Below, piece after piece: positions 30,501 through 39,694 of a stretch of 64,000 bases of DNA. Each line of letters begins with the position of its first letter. Position 1 is the first letter of the stretch. The stretch is from Centipeda flueggei ATCC 43531 (lineage in GTDB: Bacteria; Bacillota; Negativicutes; Selenomonadales; Selenomonadaceae): contig NZ_GG694006.1 of NCBI RefSeq assembly GCF_000160695.1, forward strand, positions 62,001 through 126,000, read 5' to 3'. The position numbers were made by a program, and so were the translations under genes. The notes under the pieces were generated by a model. The model ran no database searches, was not told the DNA's origin, and saw only the letters and a program-made list of their open reading frames with translations.

Positions 30501-31135
30501 AATCTGCCATCCAATCACTTGGCACAGTCAATCCGAATGCCATAGAGGAGTACGAAGAAAAGAAGGCACGATACGAGGAAGAAGAACGCCAAGTAGAGGA
30601 TCTGAAATCGGCCAAACAGGATATCGAGCAGATCATTCAAAAGATAGACCAGGATATGACCCGGACATTCCGCAAAGCGTTCCGTCAGATTCAGGAGTAT
30701 TTCAACGAGATATTTGTGCGGCTCTTTGGCGGAGGAATCGCAGAATTGCGGCTGACGGACAAGGAAGATATTCTGAACAGCGGCGTTGAGATTCTCGTTA
30801 CTCTGCCGGATAAGAAACGGCAGAATCTGTCTGCTCTATCCGGCGGTGAGCGTGCACTCACGGTGATCGCCTTGTTGTTTTCCTTTCTTCGCTATCGGCC
30901 GTCTCCATTTTCCATTCTCGACGAGATTGATGCGCCGCTGGATGAGGCAAATGTGTCGCGCTTCGGTGACTTCCTGCAGGAGTTTGCAAAACACACGCAG
31001 TTTATTGTGGTCACGCATCGAAAGGGAACCATGCGGGCTGCGGATACGATGTACGGCGTTACCGTGGAGGATGCCGGTGTCTCCAAGGTGCTGTCAATCC
31101 GCCTGAAGGATTATGAGGCAGAACAGAGCGCCTAA
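27575..31135 (+). CDS. smc: Chromosome segregation protein SMC
   Basis: The 1186-residue condensin ATPase has Walker A GPNGSGKSNITDAVRW (about 32-47), a long coiled coil, a hinge at about 505-660 (VAGTVADLIRIP through LSGGGRRK), a second coiled coil, and the C-terminal ABC signature LSGGERALT with Walker B FSILDEIDAPLDEANV. GTG 27575 gives MQLKRLEAYGFKSFA, the usual SMC start, with AAAGG 12 bases upstream. GTG 27566 is an alternative three codons earlier but sits too close to that site. SMC works with ScpA and ScpB, encoded at 33334-34642. The next gene is ftsY, a common Firmicute arrangement. Confidence 0.96.
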   Translation: MQLKRLEAYGFKSFAERIVVQFDQGITAVVGPNGSGKSNITDAVRWVLGEQNIRMLRGLRAEDIIFAGSSARRALSVAEVILVFDNTDKTLPIDYEEVVVKRRLYRNGDSEIYLNDSRCRIKDIYQLFADTGIGHDGMSIIGQNRLNDILDSRPEDRRVFFEETAGITKYRTRKQEALRKLRDNDADLVRLSDIMHTQAAELQPLSQQAEKTKQFRALDSERRSYQLTALVQQHESLQKEQESADRELHVHEEAEIRAMQERKEKEDQKTALEEKMAAIDLRMGEQEQKSTELQSELDHLTREAALLEGRRDEGEKRKAYIEQQRQSAEVKIQTTLQEIAQIDALLVRKREECTGKEHALHEACAELERVQALVHTEEKEQERNAHARHAVQRVLARLREKLVAVSGVHQDSDHAASAQEELARRKTLLTETQSELTAAEDEARHIEEELCGVKEKCSRIQKEMEELRRAQENDEQQIRQTEGEMLRAQQSLEFLRRMQESYEGFGKDVQIVLRAQEPWRSHVAGTVADLIRIPQRFLAAMEAALGGSVRNIVTEDAQTAKEAIGYLKRNHGGRVTFLPLTTIAVRSPRAIDAKQYKGIIGWANTLVQADGQFQRVVDHLLGQTLVMETLDDALVTAKKEGYRLRIATLTGELLNPGGSLSGGGRRKQQTMLLNRHAEIEATEANLAAKSKLCGECRAARKEHQSAWQIKNRDVQRCTKQIEQLSGELLKNNGNRELLQARAMDHAEAVQKMEHAEQERAIYSAQLAKKRVQLERHIAQCEAHESRFIHKQEKLNQVGREYGAALKKTADAIHALEVELAALRTSIDTEEMHRKSRVLEEQDARKTQRDIAAQEKQLSEELTAGIARIASLSEEISAQEKLLRESRKNSSDLRDARLAHEADVRVLDEALKKCLLNLEEIRSKRHESDKLVERIHLRMGDCCECLLSDFGLTPESASVQAKHAEPQVVSAHLRELESAIQSLGTVNPNAIEEYEEKKARYEEEERQVEDLKSAKQDIEQIIQKIDQDMTRTFRKAFRQIQEYFNEIFVRLFGGGIAELRLTDKEDILNSGVEILVTLPDKKRQNLSALSGGERALTVIALLFSFLRYRPSPFSILDEIDAPLDEANVSRFGDFLQEFAKHTQFIVVTHRKGTMRAADTMYGVTVEDAGVSKVLSIRLKDYEAEQSA

Positions 31136-31164
31136 TTAGTGCTTCCTCAGAGAAAGGAGTTGTC

Positions 31165-32097
31165 GTGGGATTCTTTGATCGCCTGAAAAAAGGCTTAACG
31201 AAGACGCGGGAGAATTTTACCCATAGCATTGAACGCTTGATTATTGGCTATGCTGATATTGATGACGATCTCATCGATGAGCTGGAAGAAGCTCTTTTGA
31301 TGGCCGATGTAGGCGTCAAGACGACGGAGATGCTGATCGCGTCTGTACGAAAGGGAATCAGAAACAAGGAAATTCAGACGCCGGATGACTTGATCCCTTT
31401 TCTGGAAAAAGAAATTGTCCGCATCTTGGATCGCGGAGAGAGTGATACGCCCATGGCGGATTGCCCTCCAACGGTGATCTTGGTGGTTGGGACAAATGGC
31501 GTCGGCAAGACGACAACCATTGGGAAACTGAGTGCCTACTACCGTCACCAGGGCAAAAGTGTTTTGCTGGCAGCGGCGGATACGTTTCGCGCAGCCGCCA
31601 TCGAGCAGCTTGAGGTTTGGGGCAAGCGAGCAGATGTCCAGGTCATTAAACACGGCGAAGGATCGGATCCCGCCGCCGTTGTTTTTGATGCGCTTCAGGC
31701 GGCAAGGGCACGCAGAACGGAGCTTGTCATTGTGGATACGGCGGGGCGTCTTCAGACAAAGTCCAATCTCATGCAGGAACTGGAGAAGATCTACCGTGTG
31801 ATCGGACGCGAGGTGCCGGGGGCTCCACATGAAACACTGCTTGTTCTCGATGCAGGGACGGGGCAGAACGCGATCAGCCAGGCGGAATTGTTTTCGCAGG
31901 CGGCTCCCGTTACCGGCGTCGTACTCACCAAGCTGGACGGCACGGCAAAGGGCGGCGTCACGATCGGCATCACCGCGCAGCTCAACATTCCCATCAAGTG
32001 GATTGGCGTAGGCGAGGGCATTGACGACTTACGTCCCTTCCATGCGGAGGATTTCGTCAACGCACTGTTTGCCAAACGCGAAGATGCAGAAGCATAA
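31165..32097 (+). CDS. ftsY: Signal recognition particle receptor FtsY
   Basis: The 310-residue SRP GTPase docks ribosome-nascent chain complexes to the membrane with Ffh. The NG domain is complete: an N-domain helix bundle, G1 [25 protein letters not shown] (G2), [10 protein letters not shown] (G3), [10 protein letters not shown] (G4), and the closing [12 protein letters not shown]. Only a very short N-terminal A region is present, as in Firmicutes. The start is GTG 31165 behind AGAAAGGAG. It follows smc by 29 bases without a terminator. Confidence 0.95.
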   Translation: MGFFDRLKKGLTKTRENFTHSIERLIIGYADIDDDLIDELEEALLMADVGVKTTEMLIASVRKGIRNKEIQTPDDLIPFLEKEIVRILDRGESDTPMADCPPTVILVVGTNGVGKTTTIGKLSAYYRHQGKSVLLAAADTFRAAAIEQLEVWGKRADVQVIKHGEGSDPAAVVFDALQAARARRTELVIVDTAGRLQTKSNLMQELEKIYRVIGREVPGAPHETLLVLDAGTGQNAISQAELFSQAAPVTGVVLTKLDGTAKGGVTIGITAQLNIPIKWIGVGEGIDDLRPFHAEDFVNALFAKREDAEA

Positions 32098-32134
32098 TAG
32101 AGACAGGTATCTGTAACGAAAGAAGGGATCGTCG

Positions 32135-32686
32135 ATGTATGAAGATCTGATCGAGCATACCGTTCGCAGCGAGGATATATTTGACGGCACGCTGCTGCAT
32201 GTGCGCCGCGATACCGTGCGTCTGCCGAATGGAAAAGAGGGGGTGCGCGAGTGGATTCGCCATCCGGGGGCTGCGGCCGTACTTCCGCTCCTCCCCGATG
32301 GAAATGTTATTCTCGTGCGGCAGTATCGCCACCCGATCGGAAAGGTTACCTTGGAAGTCCCCGCCGGAAAGCTTGATGCCGAGGGGGAAGATCCGCTGCA
32401 CTGTGCACGGCGGGAGCTGTCGGAGGAGACGGGCTACACCGCGGAGCAGTACGATAAACTGACGACGATTGCAACCACCGTCGGCTTTTCGAATGAGTAC
32501 ATTCATCTGTACCTCGCATGTCAGCTTTCCTCCGGGCGGCAGCATACGGATGAAGATGAGTTTGTCAATGTGGTGCAAATGCCGCTAAAGGAAGCGCTGC
32601 ATCTGGTCAACACAGGAGAAATAATCGATGCCAAAACCATCATCTCTCTGATGATGGCAGCGCCGCATTGTCCCATCGAGTCATAG
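32135..32686 (+). CDS. Nudix hydrolase, ADP-ribose pyrophosphatase-like
   Basis: This 183-residue protein has the ADP-ribose pyrophosphatase layout (NudF type): an N-terminal beta domain, VRQYRHPIGK, VPAGKLD, the Nudix helix CARRELSEETGY, and a C-terminal DEDEFV. It probably cleaves ADP-ribose to AMP and ribose-5-phosphate. In the Nudix box the stretch between the first Gly and first Glu (GKLDAEGE) is one residue longer than the textbook G-x5-E spacing; the RELxEExG core is intact, so activity is still expected. It lies between ftsY and an M50 protease gene. Confidence 0.88.
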   Translation: MYEDLIEHTVRSEDIFDGTLLHVRRDTVRLPNGKEGVREWIRHPGAAAVLPLLPDGNVILVRQYRHPIGKVTLEVPAGKLDAEGEDPLHCARRELSEETGYTAEQYDKLTTIATTVGFSNEYIHLYLACQLSSGRQHTDEDEFVNVVQMPLKEALHLVNTGEIIDAKTIISLMMAAPHCPIES

Positions 32687-32695
32687 GAGATATTG

Positions 32696-33325
32696 ATGTT
32701 CGGATTTGATTTACAGGAAATGCTGCTCGGCATTCCCGGGCTTGTCATTGCGATGACCTTTCACGAGTATGCACATGCGCGTGCTGCCGTCTCTCTGGGG
32801 GACTTTACCCCGCGTCTCATGGGGCGGCTGACGCTGAACCCGACGGCCCATATTGACCCCATTGGTCTCCTGATGCTCTTCTTAGTACGATTCGGATGGG
32901 CAAAGCCGGTCATGATTAATCCAAGCAATTTTCGTCAGCCAAAGCGTGACGATATTCTCGTATCACTCGCGGGACCAATGATGAATTTATTCCTCGGCTT
33001 TGCAGCATTTTACGTTATGCTGCTGATCAATGCACACCGACTTGATGTCTCGCAGATCACCTATACGATCATACAGATGATCTTTGTCTACAACGTGAAC
33101 TTCGCCATTTTCAATATGCTGCCTATCCCGCCGCTCGATGGCTCACATATTCTTCGCAACCTGCTGCCGCCGGATCTTGCTTATCGTTATCAGTCGATTG
33201 AGCGATACAGCATTCTCATTATGATCGTATTTATTGCGACACCGATTCTGAGCGTTGTACTGATGCCGCTCTTTCGCTTGGTCTACGGATTCTATAAAGT
33301 GCTTGGATCAGCACTCCTATTTTAG
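32696..33325 (+). CDS. Site-2 protease family (M50) membrane metalloprotease
   Basis: The 209-residue integral membrane protein has the zinc motif HEYAH at residues 23-27 inside the first membrane segment, NPTAHIDPIGLL after it, and NMLPIPPLDGSHIL near 140-153 carrying the third metal ligand Asp. Several hydrophobic segments fit a minimal S2P without PDZ domain (YwhC/Rv-type group). Substrates are unknown. ATG 32696 has AGGAGA upstream. The position next to scpA-scpB is common in Firmicutes. Confidence 0.9.
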   Translation: MFGFDLQEMLLGIPGLVIAMTFHEYAHARAAVSLGDFTPRLMGRLTLNPTAHIDPIGLLMLFLVRFGWAKPVMINPSNFRQPKRDDILVSLAGPMMNLFLGFAAFYVMLLINAHRLDVSQITYTIIQMIFVYNVNFAIFNMLPIPPLDGSHILRNLLPPDLAYRYQSIERYSILIMIVFIATPILSVVLMPLFRLVYGFYKVLGSALLF

Positions 33326-33333
33326 GTTGTGTC

Positions 33334-34062
33334 ATGAAGGACGATTATCTGGTCAAATTAGATGCGTTTGAGGGCCCCATGGATCTGCTCATGCATCTTA
33401 TTGAAAAGAATAAGATCGATCTCTACGATATACCGATTGCCGATTTGACCCGCCAGTATCTAGATCATATTGACAGACTCTACCAGTTCAATATTGAATA
33501 TGCCAGCGAGTTCTTGGTCATGGCGGCAACGCTGCTGCGGATTAAAGCCCGTATGCTGCTTCCTCCGGCCGAAACGGATGAGGAGCAGGAAGAAGATCCG
33601 CGCAGGGAGCTTGTTGAACGTCTGTTGGAGTATCGTCGATTCAAAGAAATCGCGTCGCTTCTCGCAACGATGAACGATGCACAAAGTCCCTATGTGGAAC
33701 GCTCTCCCATGCCGCTCCCTGCGCATCGTATGCCGCTGCTCGGTCTTTCTCCTGATGCGCTGCTGCGGGCTTTTTCGGATGTCCTGCGTGCGCAGGAGAA
33801 GCCGCGCATACCAGCGGTTGTCATTTCGGCAGAGGAGTATCGTGTGCAGGATAAGATGGCGGATATTCTGTCTCTTCTCCATACACATCATGGCTGCATG
33901 AAACTGAGCGACGCGTTTCCCAGCGGAACGCGGGAAGAGCTGCTCTCTGCTTTTTTGGCACTGCTGGAGCTCGTCAAGATGCAGACGGTACTCGTTACGC
34001 AGGAACGTCTGTATCATGTGATTATGATTTCAACAAAGGAGGGCAGCAGTGCAGTCTCTTAG
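33334..34062 (+). CDS. scpA: Segregation and condensation protein A
   Basis: The 242-residue kleisin bridges the SMC heads. The conserved N terminus is YLVKLDAFEGPMDLLMHLIE with KNKIDLYDIPIADLTRQYLDHI after it. A linker (about 100-165) precedes a C-terminal winged-helix region that contacts the SMC cap. It starts 8 bases after the protease gene and overlaps scpB by 14 bases. Confidence 0.94.
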   Translation: MKDDYLVKLDAFEGPMDLLMHLIEKNKIDLYDIPIADLTRQYLDHIDRLYQFNIEYASEFLVMAATLLRIKARMLLPPAETDEEQEEDPRRELVERLLEYRRFKEIASLLATMNDAQSPYVERSPMPLPAHRMPLLGLSPDALLRAFSDVLRAQEKPRIPAVVISAEEYRVQDKMADILSLLHTHHGCMKLSDAFPSGTREELLSAFLALLELVKMQTVLVTQERLYHVIMISTKEGSSAVS

Positions 34063-34642
34063 TTGCTCGAGTATTCTTGAAGCCGTTCTGTTTGCCGCAG
34101 GTGCACCGCTTCCCCTCTCAAAACTGGCAGAGATTATCGAGGTTCCGGAGTGGGAGGTGCAGGAGGCCCTAACCGTCCTCGAACGTGATATTGCTGCGCA
34201 GGAGCGCGGAATATTTTTGCGCAGATCGGCAGGCGGCTATCAGCTCGTGACGCACCCCAGCGCCTTTCCGTGGGTGCAGAAGCTCGCTGAAAAAATACAG
34301 CCGACACTGTCCTCGTCTGCAATGGAAACACTTTCTATTATTGCCTATCGGCAGCCCATCACCAAGCAGGAGGTAGAACACATCCGCGGGGTGCGTGCTG
34401 AACGCTCCATTGGACGGCTGATGGAGCTGGAACTTATCTGTGAAATGGGACGTAAACCCGTTGTCGGGCGTCCTATTCTGTATGGAACGACGGATTTATT
34501 TTTGCGCTCCTTTGGCCTGGAGCGGATAGAGGATCTTCCTGCCTTACCGAACATCGACGATATAAAAAAGACGCTGGATGATGATCAGCTGCGTCTATTT
34601 GAAGAGATGCAGGAGACATCGGATTCTGCGGAAGAAGAATAA
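34049..34642 (+). CDS. scpB: Segregation and condensation protein B
   Basis: The 197-residue ScpB has two winged-helix domains, with ILEAVLFAAGAPLPLSKLAEI at the N terminus and the family signature IIAYRQPITKQEVEHIRGV (about 92-110), then GRPILYGTT. It dimerises and binds ScpA in the SMC complex. The start is GTG 34049, with GGAGGGC upstream inside the end of scpA. The acidic C-terminal tail (about 170-197) is usual for the family. Confidence 0.93.
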   Translation: MQSLSCSSILEAVLFAAGAPLPLSKLAEIIEVPEWEVQEALTVLERDIAAQERGIFLRRSAGGYQLVTHPSAFPWVQKLAEKIQPTLSSSAMETLSIIAYRQPITKQEVEHIRGVRAERSIGRLMELELICEMGRKPVVGRPILYGTTDLFLRSFGLERIEDLPALPNIDDIKKTLDDDQLRLFEEMQETSDSAEEE

Positions 34643-34673
34643 TTCAGCTTGTGCGAATAAAGGGGTGGAATCA

Positions 34674-37154
34674 TTGGTAGAACTGCTCGCACCGGCGGGA
34701 ACGAAAGAGGCTTTTTATGCTGCTGTTGAAAATGGAGCGAATGCCGTCTATCTCGCGGGAAAAATGTTTGGTGCGCGCGCCTATGCGGCCAATTTTGACG
34801 AGCAGGAACTGAGCGATGTCATCCACTATGCGCATCTGAAGAACGTTCAGGTACATGTCGCTGTCAATACGATCATCGACAATGAGGAACTCCCTAAGTT
34901 AAAGGAATATCTATCTTTTCTTTCCTTGGTTGGAGCAGATGCTGTATTGGTACAGGATCTCGGCGCGGCACGTCTGGCACAGCAAATCGCACCGTCTCTT
35001 CCGCTGCATGCGAGTACGCAGATGACCATCCACAACAGTGCAGGGGTAAAGGCTCTTGCAGCGCTTGGATTTTCCCGCGTCGTTCTCGCACGGGAATTGT
35101 CCATTCCTGAGATACAGAAGATATGCCGTGAGAGCAGTATTGAGATCGAATGCTTTGTGCATGGCGCACTCTGTGTCTGTTACTCAGGACAATGTCTGAT
35201 GAGCAGCATGATCGGCGGGCGCAGCGGGAATCGTGGCCGCTGTGCGCAGCCCTGCCGCCTTCCGTATACACTGATCGATGCAGCAGGACGAGATGTGCTC
35301 GGCGATTCTGCCGGAAATTTTCTGCTCTCTCCGCGCGATCTGAATGCCGTTGATCTGATTCCACAGCTGCTCGACGCAGGGATATATTCGCTGAAGATCG
35401 AGGGGCGGATGAAACGTCCTGAGTATGTTGCGACCATTGTCCGCACGTACCGAAAGGCGATCGATCACTATCTTGCTGCAAAAAATCCGCCGATCGACGA
35501 TGATGATCGCGATCATCTGGCGCAGGTGTTTAATCGGGACTTCACAACAGCATACATGGAAAGACACCAAGGGAAGCAGATGATGAGCGACCGCCGTCCG
35601 AACAATCGGGGGCTCTTGGTCGGCCGCGTCGTCGATTATGATGCCCGTACGGAAATGGTGTCGCTGAAACTTACCCGTGATCTTGCTGTTGGCGATCAGT
35701 TGGATTTCTGGGTCAAAGTTGGAGGACGCGTTTCTGCGGAGATCGAATATCTCTATAATGAAGAGGGGCGCGAGTGTCCGGCAGCATCTGCGGGGGATAT
35801 TGTCTCCTTTCGGATCCGTGGGCGCGTACGTATGCATGACCGAGCCTTCAAGGTCTATGATGCAAAACTGATGGAGACAGCGCGCCGTTCGTATGCAGCG
35901 GATGCTCTTGCTAAGATCCCTGTTGCCATGCACCTTCATGCCAAAGTACAAGCTCCGCTGACCCTCCATGTTGAAGATGATGCAGGAAACTGTGTCGATG
36001 AAAAAAGTGAGTACCTGCCGGTGCGCGCGACAAAGCGTCCTCTCACCGTTGAAATGGCAAAAGCACAGATGGAACGCCTGGGAACAACGGCGTTTGTCAT
36101 GAAAGAACTCACCTGTGAGATCGATCCGGAAGTAATGGTTCCCGTCAGCGAACTGAATAAACTTCGCAGAGCAGCTATTGCCGCACTAGAAGAGGTACGC
36201 ATTAGCCACTTTCAGGTGAAAAAAAAGATATGTCACGTCACGGTTCCGATACGAGAGAATGTGCCGACTGCACCTCCTGCAAAATTGATGGTCTCAGTGG
36301 ATTCCCTTGCGGCCGCCGAAGCGGCAATTTCCGGCGGTGCAGATGGGATCCTCTACGGCGGTGAGTCCTATGAGGGGCGCCATTTGCAGCCGTGCGATTA
36401 TGATGCTGTCTGGGACTATGCACAGGCGCATCACGTACGCATTGACTATAATACGCCGCGTATCGTCCATGAAGGTGAATGTTCTGCATTGGCGGATCTT
36501 CTGGCACATTTTGAAAACAAATTACCTGCTGCTCTTCATGTCCATAATATCGGAACTGCCCATCTCGCGCAGGAGCGTTGTTCTGCTGCTCTTCATGCAG
36601 ATGCATCAATGATCAGCTATAATAAGTCAACCCTTGATTTTTTGCAGTCTTATGGCTTCAAGGAAGCAACGATTTCGCCGGAACTAAACGAAAAACAGGC
36701 AGCACGCCTCGCACATGATTCTGCCATCCCGCTCAGCATGATGGTCAGCGGCCGTCTTCCGTTGATGGTATCGGAGTACTGTGTGCTCGGAAGTTTTCTC
36801 GGAAATTTAGATAAGGGACAGTGTACGATGCCATGCCGAAAAGGAACATATTTTTTGCATGACCGCAAGGGCGTCGATTTTCCCATCGCGACGGACCAAT
36901 TCTGTCGTATGCATATATTGAACAGCAAGAAGCTGTCACTTCTCCCATATGTTCCGAAGATTTTCCGTACGGGGATTACAACCCTGCGCATCGAAGGACG
37001 CGGCACGGCACTGGATGAGCTGCGGCGTACGGTTTCTGCCTACAGGGATGCGATGAAATTATCTCTGCCCTTAACCGAGGAAGAAGAAAAGCGCCTGCAA
37101 ATGCAGGAAGGAAGTGACATTACGCGCGGTCATTACTTTCGTGGAATCTTGTAG
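34674..37154 (+). CDS. U32 family protein with two U32-like halves (RlhA/TrhP relative)
   Basis: The 826-residue protein carries a complete U32 domain (about 1-290; ELLAPAGTKEAFYAAVENGANAVYL) with Cys residues in CYSGQCLMSS (near 167-173) and GRCAQPCR (near 186-191) that probably hold a [4Fe-4S] cluster. A DUF3656-like middle follows (about 330-520). A second U32-like half (about 560-810) has SGGADGILYGGE, SEYCVLG (near 700), GQCTMPCR (near 717) and FCRMHI (near 743). U32 proteins were named peptidases, but characterised members hydroxylate rRNA or tRNA (RlhA, TrhP) or ubiquinone precursors. The start is TTG 34674 with AAAGGGGTGG upstream; the longer frame to 34578 lies in scpB. The precise substrate is not predictable. 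Confidence 0.85.
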   Translation: MVELLAPAGTKEAFYAAVENGANAVYLAGKMFGARAYAANFDEQELSDVIHYAHLKNVQVHVAVNTIIDNEELPKLKEYLSFLSLVGADAVLVQDLGAARLAQQIAPSLPLHASTQMTIHNSAGVKALAALGFSRVVLARELSIPEIQKICRESSIEIECFVHGALCVCYSGQCLMSSMIGGRSGNRGRCAQPCRLPYTLIDAAGRDVLGDSAGNFLLSPRDLNAVDLIPQLLDAGIYSLKIEGRMKRPEYVATIVRTYRKAIDHYLAAKNPPIDDDDRDHLAQVFNRDFTTAYMERHQGKQMMSDRRPNNRGLLVGRVVDYDARTEMVSLKLTRDLAVGDQLDFWVKVGGRVSAEIEYLYNEEGRECPAASAGDIVSFRIRGRVRMHDRAFKVYDAKLMETARRSYAADALAKIPVAMHLHAKVQAPLTLHVEDDAGNCVDEKSEYLPVRATKRPLTVEMAKAQMERLGTTAFVMKELTCEIDPEVMVPVSELNKLRRAAIAALEEVRISHFQVKKKICHVTVPIRENVPTAPPAKLMVSVDSLAAAEAAISGGADGILYGGESYEGRHLQPCDYDAVWDYAQAHHVRIDYNTPRIVHEGECSALADLLAHFENKLPAALHVHNIGTAHLAQERCSAALHADASMISYNKSTLDFLQSYGFKEATISPELNEKQAARLAHDSAIPLSMMVSGRLPLMVSEYCVLGSFLGNLDKGQCTMPCRKGTYFLHDRKGVDFPIATDQFCRMHILNSKKLSLLPYVPKIFRTGITTLRIEGRGTALDELRRTVSAYRDAMKLSLPLTEEEEKRLQMQEGSDITRGHYFRGIL

Positions 37155-37212
37155 AAGCACAGATCAATTCTGTCTCATTGTTTTGACGCATTCTTTATAA
37201 AAAGAGGTACTT

Positions 37213-39570
37213 ATGGACACGGAGTCATTTAAGGTTTTAGAATACGAAAAAATAAAAGCAAGACTTGCATCGTATGCCGCCACAGCCTATGGGAAAGAAC
37301 GATGCAGCAATATCATGCCATCTTCCGACTATGACCACATTGCACAGCTTCACATGGAGACCGAAGAGGCAGTACGGGTTGCACAGATTCAGCCGCCTCC
37401 ATTTGATGGTATTCATCATCTGCGGGAGATTCTTAAAAAGGCAGGGCGAGGTATTCTGCTGGAGCTGGATGAGCTGCGCTTGGTTAAGAGCACCATTGGC
37501 GGCATGAGAGACGTGAAGTATTTTTTTCGCGATCTGTCTGCTGATGCAGAGCTGTTGAAAGAGTTGGCGCGGCGCATCGAAATCTTGGGCATGTTGGAAC
37601 GGAATCTTAAGGCAGCAATTGACGAATACGGAAATTTTCGCGATGATGCCAGCCCTGTCCTTCATCGCATCACGAATGAGCTGCGTACGGCGCAGTCGCG
37701 GGTAAAGGATCGGCTTTCTTCCGTTCTTCACGATGCAGCCTATCAAAAAATGTTTCAGGAAGCTATTGTAACAGTGCGCGATGAACGCTATGTCATCCCG
37801 GTCAAGCAGGAATATCGCAGCCAATTTCCAGGTGTCATTCACGATCAATCCGCAAGCGGCGCGACACTGTTTATTGAACCACTCGCCATTGTCGAGCTGA
37901 ATAACACTGTGCGTCAGATGGGGATTGCACGCGAGCAGGAAATCCTGCGTATTATGCAGCGGTTGACCGGTGAAATTGCCCGTTCTGCTGATATTTTGTC
38001 TGCCAACTGCACGATTTTGTCCGATCTGGATCTCATTTTTGCTCGTGCTTCCTTGGCACGGGAGATGAGAGCCTATCCGCCGATTTTGAACAGAGACGGC
38101 TATGTGTACCTGCGAAGGGCGCGGCACCCGCTGCTTCCTCTGGACAAGGTCGTTCCGATTGATATAGCGCTGGGGAAAACTTTTTCCACACTGCTGATCA
38201 CGGGGCCGAATACCGGCGGTAAGACGGTCAGTATGAAGACACTCGGTATTCTTGCACTGATGTCTCAGTCAGGCTGTTTTCTTCCGGCTGAGTCAGGCTC
38301 GGAGATACCGGTCTATCAAAATATTTATGCGGACATTGGGGATGAGCAGAGCATCGAGCAGAGTTTATCCACGTTTTCCGCGCACACGCGCAACATTGTA
38401 CGCATCATCGATCGAGCGACATCCGGCGACTTGGTGCTCCTAGATGAGGTCGGCGCGGGAACTGATCCTGATGAGGGCGCTGCGCTTGCGCGGAGTATTA
38501 TCGAGCATTTCCTTATGAATCGTATCGCTACTGTCGCGACAACGCATTATGCAGATCTCAAAACGTATGCGTATACACAGCAAGGCGTTGAAAATGCCTC
38601 GGTTGAATTTGACCTCAAAACGCTCCGTCCGACCTATCGCCTGCTCATCGGTATACCAGGAGCAAGCAATGCCTTTTCTATCAGCCGCCAACTCGGTCTG
38701 TCAGAAGAGATCGTTGCACGGGCGGAAGAATATGTCAGCGAAGACCATGCCCACTTTGAAACCGTTGTTCATGATTTGGAATGTGCCAAGACGATTTATG
38801 AGGAAAAAAATCAGCTCCTCTATAAAAAAGAAACGGATATCGGCAGAGCTGAGGAACGTCTTCGAGCAGAACGTGCAGCATTTGAGCAGTCGAAGAAGGA
38901 ACTTTTCCATAAGGCACGCGAAGAGGCAAACAATATTGTACGCGAAGCAAGACGCATAGCCGAAGAGACAATTAAGTCTCTCAAAGAACAATTCGATGAC
39001 CATGGAATAAAAGAGCGACAAAAAGCGATTCATGAGGCACGAAGCCGCTTAAATGAAACGTATATACACGATATGCCGCAAAAGAACCCATCAATAGGAA
39101 AAGACATACACCCTGGTGATGTTCAGATCGGTGACACGGTGTATATTCGGACACTTGCACAGGAAGGCACCGTACTCTCTCTTCAGGGGGAGGAACTCAC
39201 TGTGCAGGTCGGCGGTCTTCGTACCATTGTCAAAATGAGTGCATGCTCGTTTATTGGACATCGTGAACGAAAAAACCATGTCAACAAAGTTCACGCCAGC
39301 GGCGCGATGACAAAAAAAGCGGCAGAGATTCGTCCACAAATCGATGTACGCGGTATGACTGTTTATGAAGCAGAATCTGTCCTTGAGAAATTCATCGACG
39401 ATGCTGTTTTTTCTGGACTTTCCACCGTTCTGGTGATTCACGGAAAGGGCACCGGCACCCTTCGTCTTGGCCTATGGGACTACTTCAAGCGTCATTGCTC
39501 TGTATGTTCCTTCTCATTCGCAGATATTTCCGAAGGTGGGATGGGAGCAACTATTGTAAAATTAAAGTAA
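37213..39570 (+). CDS. mutS2: Endonuclease MutS2
   Basis: The 785-residue protein lacks the MutS mismatch-recognition domains. It has the clamp/lever region (about 1-290), the ATPase with Walker A TGPNTGGKTVSMKTLG (about 333-348) and Walker B LVLLDEVGAGTDPDEGA, a long coiled coil (about 515-620), a KOW-like segment, and a C-terminal Smr nuclease domain (IDVRGMTVYEAE and VIHGKGTGTLR). MutS2 suppresses recombination in some species and rescues collided ribosomes in B. subtilis. The ATG follows AAAGAGG. About 58 bases separate it from the U32 gene. Confidence 0.95.
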   Translation: MDTESFKVLEYEKIKARLASYAATAYGKERCSNIMPSSDYDHIAQLHMETEEAVRVAQIQPPPFDGIHHLREILKKAGRGILLELDELRLVKSTIGGMRDVKYFFRDLSADAELLKELARRIEILGMLERNLKAAIDEYGNFRDDASPVLHRITNELRTAQSRVKDRLSSVLHDAAYQKMFQEAIVTVRDERYVIPVKQEYRSQFPGVIHDQSASGATLFIEPLAIVELNNTVRQMGIAREQEILRIMQRLTGEIARSADILSANCTILSDLDLIFARASLAREMRAYPPILNRDGYVYLRRARHPLLPLDKVVPIDIALGKTFSTLLITGPNTGGKTVSMKTLGILALMSQSGCFLPAESGSEIPVYQNIYADIGDEQSIEQSLSTFSAHTRNIVRIIDRATSGDLVLLDEVGAGTDPDEGAALARSIIEHFLMNRIATVATTHYADLKTYAYTQQGVENASVEFDLKTLRPTYRLLIGIPGASNAFSISRQLGLSEEIVARAEEYVSEDHAHFETVVHDLECAKTIYEEKNQLLYKKETDIGRAEERLRAERAAFEQSKKELFHKAREEANNIVREARRIAEETIKSLKEQFDDHGIKERQKAIHEARSRLNETYIHDMPQKNPSIGKDIHPGDVQIGDTVYIRTLAQEGTVLSLQGEELTVQVGGLRTIVKMSACSFIGHRERKNHVNKVHASGAMTKKAAEIRPQIDVRGMTVYEAESVLEKFIDDAVFSGLSTVLVIHGKGTGTLRLGLWDYFKRHCSVCSFSFADISEGGMGATIVKLK

Positions 39571-39607
39571 AGCTAATGTTGTACCACTTGCTCCGTAATA
39601 AAATTTC

Positions 39608-39636
39608 CTTACAAAAATCAAACTTTGTGTTACAAT
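39608..39636 (+). promoter_or_regulatory. Promoter of the penicillin-binding protein gene
   Basis: CTTACA (39608-39613) and TACAAT (39631-39636) have a 17-base spacer, and TGT directly before the -10 gives an extended -10. It lies about 59 bases upstream of the ATG at 39695. Confidence 0.6.
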
Positions 39637-39694
39637 AAAAGAATTAAGTGCACAGAGAGACTCCAATGGCAATATCTTGGTTAGGAAGGTATCC

